From: Spirochaetales bacterium
GTDB taxonomy: Bacteria; Spirochaetota; Spirochaetia; DSM-16054; Sediminispirochaetaceae
NCBI GenBank assembly: GCA_021767325.1
Contig: JAASTM010000022.1
Coordinates: forward strand, 1 to 11,946
Length of the DNA: 11,946 bases
Direction of reading: 5' to 3'
Part shown: piece after piece, positions 6,819 through 11,946 of the stretch
Layout of the letters: the number at the start of each line of letters is the position of its first letter
How positions within the stretch are numbered: the stretch's first letter is position 1
Position numbers and translations under genes: made by a program
The notes under the pieces: generated by a model
Told to the model about the DNA's origin: nothing
The model's input: only the letters and a program-made list of their open reading frames with translations
Databases searched by the model: none

Positions 6819-7680
6819 GAGCAAAGTCTTTCAGCCTACCTCAGTCGGTGAACTCCTGCGAACCTATCAGGAGTATCCGCAGGCGCTTCTGATTGCCGGG
6901 GGGACCGCTCTGGCCCGCGAACAGAAACACGACGGTCCGCTTGATCTACCGGAGATTGTACTGCATATCAACCGAATTCCGGAGTTGCAGCGCATCAGCC
7001 GGACCGAACGCTATTTTGAAATCGGCGCATGTGTTCCTATCAGCCGAATTCTGAAGGTCGGCCAACACGTCCTGCCGAAAGCCTTTACCCATGCCCTTCA
7101 CAACATCGCCCACCCGGCCATCCGTAACATGGGCACACTGGGAGGAAATCTCGGTCATCGCCCCCGCCGGCTGAATACATTCGGCCCGCTGACTATTCTG
7201 GATGCGCGGGTAGAACTGCGTAAACTCGGCAACAGCCGCTGGGTACAGATACCCCGTCTGTTCAATAAAACCGGGGAACCGGCTCTGGAGCGCGGCGAGC
7301 TGATCAGCCGCATTCGCATACCCTTCGTCGACTGGAACCTGCAGTTTTACCAGCGCATCGGCGATCCCTTCACGAAGCCGAAATCATCCCTCACCTTCAG
7401 CGCTCTCAGCGATGTAAAAAAGGGCGAGGTCACCGATTTTCGAGCGGCCTTCACCTTTCTAGGGCGCTCGGTGCTGCGGGACCGCGAGCTGGAAACCCTG
7501 ATTACCGGAAAAAAGGTCCCGCTGAGCGAACGAATCCGCTCCGAGGCGCGCAGTCTCTTCCGGAGTTCTCTGATGGGACTGCCCGGCGACGTGACCCTCT
7601 TTCAAAAACAACGGGCCCTCAGGCTGCTGCAGTGGTATTTGAGTGCGCTCCACGAGCCCACCTCGGAGCTATTTTACTAG
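6811..7680 (+). CDS. FAD-binding (medium) subunit of the xanthine-dehydrogenase-family hydroxylase
   Basis: The 289-residue protein matches CoxM/XdhB subunits in length and motifs. LLIAGGTALA (26-35) is the first FAD pyrophosphate loop (AGGT). AIRNMGTLGGNL (103-114) is the second (TxGGN), followed by GPLTILDARVEL (125-136), the family's P-LLALDA-V-L segment. ERGELISRIRIPF (160-172) resembles the usual L-p-E-li-x-i-iP stretch. It would accept electrons from the [2Fe-2S] subunit and pass them to NAD+ or another acceptor. The start at 6811 has GGAGG eight bases upstream and lies 8 bp inside the preceding gene. A longer reading from 6613 would merely translate the FeS gene out of frame. It is the last gene of the overlapping operon; TAG is followed at once by a tandem 11-bp repeat. 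Confidence 0.9.
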   Translation: MNESKVFQPTSVGELLRTYQEYPQALLIAGGTALAREQKHDGPLDLPEIVLHINRIPELQRISRTERYFEIGACVPISRILKVGQHVLPKAFTHALHNIAHPAIRNMGTLGGNLGHRPRRLNTFGPLTILDARVELRKLGNSRWVQIPRLFNKTGEPALERGELISRIRIPFVDWNLQFYQRIGDPFTKPKSSLTFSALSDVKKGEVTDFRAAFTFLGRSVLRDRELETLITGKKVPLSERIRSEARSLFRSSLMGLPGDVTLFQKQRALRLLQWYLSALHEPTSELFY

Positions 7681-7702
7681 TCAATATCTTTTCAATATCT
7701 TT
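7681..7702. repeat. Tandem perfect 11-bp direct repeat upstream of dnaE
   Basis: TCAATATCTTT occurs twice back to back (7681-7691 and 7692-7702), starting at the base after the FAD-subunit stop codon. The repeat unit is about one helical turn, so two protein molecules could bind the same DNA face. The second copy runs into the candidate dnaE -35 element. It may be a regulatory site or a simple duplication in an AT-rich spacer. Confidence 0.6.
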
Positions 7703-7728
7703 ACGGCTTCGTGTCCATCCGGTATATT
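7700..7728 (+). promoter_or_regulatory. Candidate sigma-70-type promoter for dnaE
   Basis: TTTACG (7700-7705; four of six -35 bases) is followed by a 17-bp spacer and TATATT (7723-7728; five of six -10 bases). Transcription would begin about 7735, giving a leader of only about 13 nt that starts at the Shine-Dalgarno TAAGGAG (7734-7740), seven bases before the ATG at 7748. No terminator is seen between the operon and dnaE, so read-through is also possible. Confidence 0.5.
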
Positions 7729-7747
7729 TTGACTAAGGAGTTCTTGC

Positions 7748-10700
7748 ATGTCTAAATTCGTCCATTTACATAATCACACCGACTACTCGCTTCTGGACGG
7801 AGCTGCCAATATTGAAAAGATGGTCAAAACCGCCGCCGACCTGGGGATGGATCAGCTGGCGATCACCGACCACGGCAATATGTTCGGTGTGCTGAAGTTT
7901 TACAAAACCTGTAGAGCCCACGATATAAAGCCGATTATCGGCTGTGAATTCTATGTTGCGCCGGAGTCCCGCTTCGATAAGAAGGGCTCGGAGCAGAAGA
8001 ACCGTTATTATCACCTGCTGGTCATTGCGCGCAATCAACAGGGCTACAAAAACCTGATGCAGCTCTCCAGCCGGGCCTATACCGAAGGTTTCTACTACAA
8101 ACCCCGTATAGACGACGAGCTGCTGGAGAAATACTCCGGCGGACTGATCGGTGCCAGTGCCTGTCTGGCCGGCGAAATCCCGCAGCTGATTATGGATGAT
8201 AAATATGAAGCGGCGGTGGAAAAGGCCCGTTACTATGAGCGCCTCTTCGGCCAGGGAAATTTCTACCTCGAGCTGCAGGACCACGGTATTCCCGAACAGA
8301 AAACGGTCAACCAGTCTCTCGTCAAAATGTCAAAAGAAACCGGAATGCCGCTGATTGCGACAAACGATATCCACTACATCAAGCGGGAAGATGCCAACGC
8401 CCAGGATATCCTCATCTGCATCGGAACCAACAAAAAGAAGGATCAGAGCGACCGGCTCAAATTCGACTCCGACCAGTTCTATCTGAAGAGCCCGGCGGAG
8501 ATGGAGAGCCTGTTCACGCATGTTCCCGAAGCCCTGGAAAATACCGTCGAGCTGGCCGCTAAATGCGATCTCGAGATCCCCCTGCCCGGCCCGATTTTGC
8601 CGCATTACGAAATTCCCCCGGAGTTCGAATCGCTGGAGGATTACCTGCACCACCTGACCATCGAGGGGCTGAAGGAGCGCTACGGTGCGGTCACGGAGGA
8701 GCTGCGAAAGCGGGCTGAGCACGAACTCGGTATCATCAACTCCATGGGCTTTCCCGGCTACTTTCTGATAGTCTGGGACTTTATCGATTTTGCCCGCAGG
8801 CACAGTATCCCGGTGGGACCTGGCCGAGGCTCCGGGGCCGGTTCGATTGTTGCCTACGCCCTGGGCATTACCAACATCGAGCCGCTGAAGTACAACCTGC
8901 TGTTCGAGCGTTTTTTGAACCCAGAGCGTGTATCCATGCCCGATTTCGACATCGACTTCTGCTTCGAACGGCGCGGTGAGGTGATCGATTACGTAACCGA
9001 GAAGTATGGTAAGGACAAGGTGGGCCAGATCATCACTTTCGGTACCCTGAAGGCCAAGGCGGTGCTGCGGGATGTAGGGCGGGTGCTGGACATCCCCCTG
9101 TCGGAGACCAACCGAATTGCCAAGCTGGTCCCGGGAGACCTGGGCATTACCATTGACAAGGCGATTGAAGCCGAGCCGCGTCTGAAGGAGGTGGAGGAAC
9201 AGGGCGGGGCCTACACCGAGCTGATTCAAACCGCCCGCACGCTGGAGGGACTCTCCCGGCACGCATCCACCCACGCCGCCGGGGTCGTCATTGGCCGCGA
9301 GCCGCTGACCGAATACGTCCCGCTGTACGTCGATCCCCGGACCAGCGCAATCTCGACCCAGTACACCATGGACCAGCTGGAGGAGTGCGGGCTGGTAAAG
9401 ATGGACTTTCTGGGCCTGAAAACCCTCACACTGATCAAAAACACCGAAAAACTGATCCGCACGCGCGGTATTGATTTCGATATAGAAAAAATCCCGGAGG
9501 ACGACAAAACAACCTTCGAGCTGCTGGGCGAGGGTAAAAGTACCAGTATCTTTCAGTTCGAGAGCTCGGGTATGCAGAATATTCTGCGGCAGGCCAAACC
9601 GGAGACCATCGAGGACCTGATCGCTTTAAACGCCCTGTACCGGCCCGGTCCGATGCAGTACATTCCGCAGTTTATCGCCAGTAAGAACGGCCAACAGGAG
9701 ATCCAGTATCCCGACCCCAGCCTGGAAGAGGTGCTCAAGCCGACCTACGGGGTCATTGTCTACCAGGAACAGGTAATGCAGGTAGCGCAGATCATCGGCG
9801 GCTTCTCCCTGGGAAAAGCGGATATCCTGCGGCGGGCCATGGGTAAGAAGAAAATCAAAGAGATGGAGAAGATGAAAGTCGACTTCATCAACGGAGCGGT
9901 GGAAAAGGGACACAGCAAGCAGCACGCCGAGAATATCTTCGAGATGCTGAAACCCTTCTCCCAGTACGGCTTCAACAAGAGCCACGCCGCCGCATATTCG
10001 GTGGTTGCGTACCAGACCGCCTATCTGAAGGCCAACTACCCGGCCGAGTTCATGGCGGCCAACCTCACCAATGAAATCAACAATCCCGACAAGCTGTCAA
10101 TCTACATCACCGAGACGGCCAATATGGGCATTGAAATCCTGCCGCCGAACATCAATTTGTCGGAGCGCGACTTCTCGGTCAGCGACGGAAAAATCGTTTA
10201 CGGCTTGGTCGGTGTAAAGAATGTGGGCAAAAGCGCGGTTGAAGAGATACTGCGGGCCCGGGCGGCGGAAGGAACGTATGAGAATTTCATCGATTTTCTC
10301 GACAAAGTCGATCTGCGGGCGGTGAACCGGAAGGTCATCGAAACCCTGATTCAGTGCGGAGCTTTCGACTGCCTTGGACAGGCCCGGGCTACCCTGATGG
10401 AAAACCTCGAGAACGCGCTGGAGTTCATTCAGAAAAAGAAGGAGCGCGAGCAATTCGGGCAGACATCGCTGTTCGAGGGGGCTCAGCAGGAGGAGATGGA
10501 GCGCTTCGACTTCGAAGAGTACGACGAGTGGCCTACTCAGGAGCGTCTCCAGCAGGAGAAGGCCCTGCTGGGGTTCTACGTTTCGGGCCATCCACTGGAC
10601 ACCTACCGGGAAACCTGGAAACGGGCGGTGAATATAGACCTCGGTCGGCCCGACCACTTCGTAGCCAATGCCAAATATTCGATTCTTGGAATCGTGACAA

Positions 10701-11152
10701 GTGTACGCTCCATCTTCACCAAAAAGGGCCGCCCGATGGCATTCCTGCAGATAGAGGACTACAACGGGATCATCGAAGTGGTGGTCTTTTCGGACCAGTG
10801 GGAACAGCATCGCGAAGAGATCGAGGTGGACAGCATTCTGGCCTGCAGCGGACGGGTAGACCTGAGCCGGGGAGATCCGAAGTTCATAGTAGAGACCATT
10901 ATCCAGCCGGAGGAGCTGAAAGAGATCGAGACCCGGGAAATTCATATCCGGCTCGAACGTAATACTATGTCGGAGGAGGAGTTGTACAACCTGCGCTCAT
11001 ACCTCTTCGACCACAAGGGCACCTGCCCCCTCTACCTCCATTTGGACGAGACGGTTATCAAGGCCTCCAGTCAGATAACCCTCTCTTCTTCGAGAGATGT
11101 GCTGGAGGAGCTGCGCAGATATCCTACTATCGAGGATATCTGGACCGCATAG
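7748..11152 (+). CDS. dnaE: DNA polymerase III alpha subunit (DnaE, replicative polymerase)
   Basis: The 1134-residue product is a full-length DnaE catalysing leading- and lagging-strand synthesis in the replisome. The PHP domain (about 1-275) carries the phosphoesterase metal ligands: H8 and H10 in FVHLHNHTDYSLLDGA, D17, H42 in ITDHGN, E67, H89, C139, and D207/H209 in TNDIHY. The palm has GPGRGSGAGS (357-366), MPDFDIDF with catalytic Asp401 and Asp403, and Asp553 in KMDFLGLKTL. YRPGPMQYIP (631-640) and YGFNKSHAAAYS (740-751) are fingers signatures. QTSLF (905-909) fits the internal beta-clamp-binding pentapeptide. An OB-fold (about 976-1050, SILGIVTSVRS and DYNGIIEVVVF) precedes the C-terminal tau-binding region. 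Length and domain order are those of bacterial DnaE1. The start follows a near-perfect TAAGGAG site. It probably has its own promoter and is followed 34 bp later by a yggT-like gene. Confidence 0.98.
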   Translation: MSKFVHLHNHTDYSLLDGAANIEKMVKTAADLGMDQLAITDHGNMFGVLKFYKTCRAHDIKPIIGCEFYVAPESRFDKKGSEQKNRYYHLLVIARNQQGYKNLMQLSSRAYTEGFYYKPRIDDELLEKYSGGLIGASACLAGEIPQLIMDDKYEAAVEKARYYERLFGQGNFYLELQDHGIPEQKTVNQSLVKMSKETGMPLIATNDIHYIKREDANAQDILICIGTNKKKDQSDRLKFDSDQFYLKSPAEMESLFTHVPEALENTVELAAKCDLEIPLPGPILPHYEIPPEFESLEDYLHHLTIEGLKERYGAVTEELRKRAEHELGIINSMGFPGYFLIVWDFIDFARRHSIPVGPGRGSGAGSIVAYALGITNIEPLKYNLLFERFLNPERVSMPDFDIDFCFERRGEVIDYVTEKYGKDKVGQIITFGTLKAKAVLRDVGRVLDIPLSETNRIAKLVPGDLGITIDKAIEAEPRLKEVEEQGGAYTELIQTARTLEGLSRHASTHAAGVVIGREPLTEYVPLYVDPRTSAISTQYTMDQLEECGLVKMDFLGLKTLTLIKNTEKLIRTRGIDFDIEKIPEDDKTTFELLGEGKSTSIFQFESSGMQNILRQAKPETIEDLIALNALYRPGPMQYIPQFIASKNGQQEIQYPDPSLEEVLKPTYGVIVYQEQVMQVAQIIGGFSLGKADILRRAMGKKKIKEMEKMKVDFINGAVEKGHSKQHAENIFEMLKPFSQYGFNKSHAAAYSVVAYQTAYLKANYPAEFMAANLTNEINNPDKLSIYITETANMGIEILPPNINLSERDFSVSDGKIVYGLVGVKNVGKSAVEEILRARAAEGTYENFIDFLDKVDLRAVNRKVIETLIQCGAFDCLGQARATLMENLENALEFIQKKKEREQFGQTSLFEGAQQEEMERFDFEEYDEWPTQERLQQEKALLGFYVSGHPLDTYRETWKRAVNIDLGRPDHFVANAKYSILGIVTSVRSIFTKKGRPMAFLQIEDYNGIIEVVVFSDQWEQHREEIEVDSILACSGRVDLSRGDPKFIVETIIQPEELKEIETREIHIRLERNTMSEEELYNLRSYLFDHKGTCPLYLHLDETVIKASSQITLSSSRDVLEELRRYPTIEDIWTA

Positions 11153-11186
11153 ATAAACCCGGAAAGGGAGTGAAGGAAGGACAGAA

Positions 11187-11774
11187 ATGACAGTTGTTGC
11201 AAGAATATTAGGCGGAATTCTAAGCCTCTACATGATTCTGATTTTCGTACGGGTACTGCTGACCTGGTTCAGCGGGGTGTACTACGGCCGGCCGTATGAG
11301 ATTATACGGTCGCTTACCGATCCCTACCTCAACTATTTTCGGCGGTTCCGCTTTCTGCAAATGGGAAGCGTGGACTTCTCACCGATCGCCGGCCTGTTGG
11401 TACTGGTGGTCGTACTAAACATCCTCAACCGCCTGGCCGTCTACGGTACGATCTCCGTCGGACTGGTTCTGGCAATCGTTCTCAACAGCCTCTGGTCGGC
11501 GGTTTCATTCCTGATTACCCTCTTCATCGTATTGATCGTCATTCGTTTCGTCGCCGGTCTGATCAATGCGAATACGGTCAATCCCTTTATCCGCACGGTT
11601 GATATGATCATTACGCCGCTGCTGAACTGGATTCACAACACCTTTTTCAAGCGCCGCTTTCTGACCCTGCAGACCGGACTGGCCATAAGCGGAGCTTCGC
11701 TGCTGGTGGTTTCGATCATCGGCAACTTTCTCGTATACCACCTGGCGCGCCTGTTTCAGTCGCTGCCCTTCTAG
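11187..11774 (+). CDS. YggT-family integral membrane protein with two repeats
   Basis: The 195-residue protein contains two copies of the YggT motif. Repeat one (about 16-80) reads LIFVRVLLTWF, then LTDPYLNYFRRF, then VDFSPIAGLLVLVVV. Repeat two (about 114-185) reads IVLIVIRFVAGLI, then NPFIRTVDMIITPLLNWI, then a hydrophobic tail. This is the internal duplication seen in E. coli YggT. Membrane segments are likely near 5-27, 63-83, 87-122 (possibly two) and 163-187. The family sits in the inner membrane and has been linked loosely to osmotic stress, membrane organisation and division, but the molecular role is unknown. An AAGGAAGG site precedes the ATG. It lies 34 bp after dnaE and 20 bp before recG on the same strand, consistent with one transcript. 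Confidence 0.85.
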   Translation: MTVVARILGGILSLYMILIFVRVLLTWFSGVYYGRPYEIIRSLTDPYLNYFRRFRFLQMGSVDFSPIAGLLVLVVVLNILNRLAVYGTISVGLVLAIVLNSLWSAVSFLITLFIVLIVIRFVAGLINANTVNPFIRTVDMIITPLLNWIHNTFFKRRFLTLQTGLAISGASLLVVSIIGNFLVYHLARLFQSLPF

Positions 11775-11794
11775 GGCGACCTGGCTGAGCGGAT

Positions 11795-11946
11795 ATGCTA
11801 TTAGGGGAACTGAGGCATTCGGTTACAAAACTCAAAGGAGTCGGCCCCCGTACCGCCGCGCAAATGGCGGGTATGGGGGTGGTTTCGGTAGCCGATCTGC
11901 TGCTGCATGTTCCCCGGGATTATGAAGACCGCTCGAAAATCATTCC
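11795..11946 (+). CDS. recG: ATP-dependent DNA helicase RecG, N-terminus (partial, runs off the right edge)
   Basis: The ATG at 11795 opens a frame to the window end (50 complete codons). It begins MLLGELRHSVTKLKGVG and continues with VADLLLHVPRDYEDRSKII. This is the RecG N-terminal wedge-domain signature: L-x-KGVG-x(n)-DLLxHxPRxYEDRS. RecG remodels stalled replication forks and Holliday junctions, so it fits beside dnaE. The helicase motifs are beyond the edge. The ribosome site is weak (GAGCGG just before the ATG); the gene lies 20 bp after the yggT-like stop and may rely on translational coupling. Confidence 0.9.
   Translation, partial: MLLGELRHSVTKLKGVGPRTAAQMAGMGVVSVADLLLHVPRDYEDRSKII

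Noticed and set aside
7646..7678. Possible intrinsic terminator at the end of the FAD-subunit gene
   Set aside because: The arms GCTCC and GGAGC pair over only 5 bp with a 12-base loop and the T-run is broken (TATTTTAC). It is too weak and lies inside the coding region.
8330..9274. 314-codon open frame on the minus strand
   Set aside because: It is antisense to the PHP-palm part of dnaE, where the sense frame carries catalytic motifs. No domain is recognised in the antisense product.
10097..10945. 282-codon open frame on the minus strand
   Set aside because: It is antisense to the C-terminal part of dnaE, with no recognisable domain. It is a codon-bias shadow.
10354..10962. 202-codon open frame on the plus strand
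   Set aside because: It lies inside dnaE in another frame and gives a low-complexity R/G/P-rich product.

Overview
The window reads as chromosomal DNA from a Gram-negative-type bacterium, most likely a free-living or host-associated spirochaete. This is inferred from gene content: a LoaP-type NusG paralogue leads a CapD/DegT sugar operon, followed by a divergent molybdenum-hydroxylase trio. From memory, Treponema pallidum has a cap5D-spsC pair next to a gene annotated 'quinoline 2-oxidoreductase'. No rRNA, tRNA, CRISPR array, insertion sequence or phage gene is visible, and gene density is high.

Layout. (1) Positions 1-888, minus strand: a small secreted protein of unknown family (379-888), then a secreted RlpA-like double-psi beta-barrel protein that runs off the left edge. 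(2) Positions 889-1086: a divergent intergenic region with a candidate leaderless promoter for the minus-strand genes and an 8-bp perfect dyad. (3) Positions 1087-7680, plus strand: six genes in which every junction overlaps (23, 17, 11, 4 and 8 bp): loaP-like antiterminator, nucleotide-sugar 4,6-dehydratase, DegT-family PLP aminotransferase, and the molybdopterin, [2Fe-2S] and FAD subunits of a xanthine-dehydrogenase-family enzyme. (4) Positions 7681-11774: dnaE (replicative polymerase III alpha subunit) with its own candidate promoter and a tandem 11-bp repeat, followed after 34 bp by a two-repeat YggT membrane protein. (5) From 11795 to the right edge: the beginning of recG.

How the genes fit together. 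LoaP-type proteins are processive antiterminators usually linked to long polysaccharide or secondary-metabolite operons. Here one appears to control a 6.6-kb translationally coupled unit. The dehydratase makes a 4-keto-6-deoxy sugar nucleotide and the aminotransferase would aminate it, the classic first two steps toward bacillosamine- or pseudaminate-like sugars for surface or flagellar glycans.

The puzzling part is the molybdenum-hydroxylase trio in the same operon. Both iron-sulphur clusters have all eight cysteine ligands and the FAD loops are present. However, the usual molybdopterin-contact motifs of the large subunit (GGGFGGK, EMGQG, GxGE) and the Gln of QCGxC in the small subunit are substituted. 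This trio is the best candidate in the window for an undescribed activity. The dnaE-yggT-recG section is conventional housekeeping.
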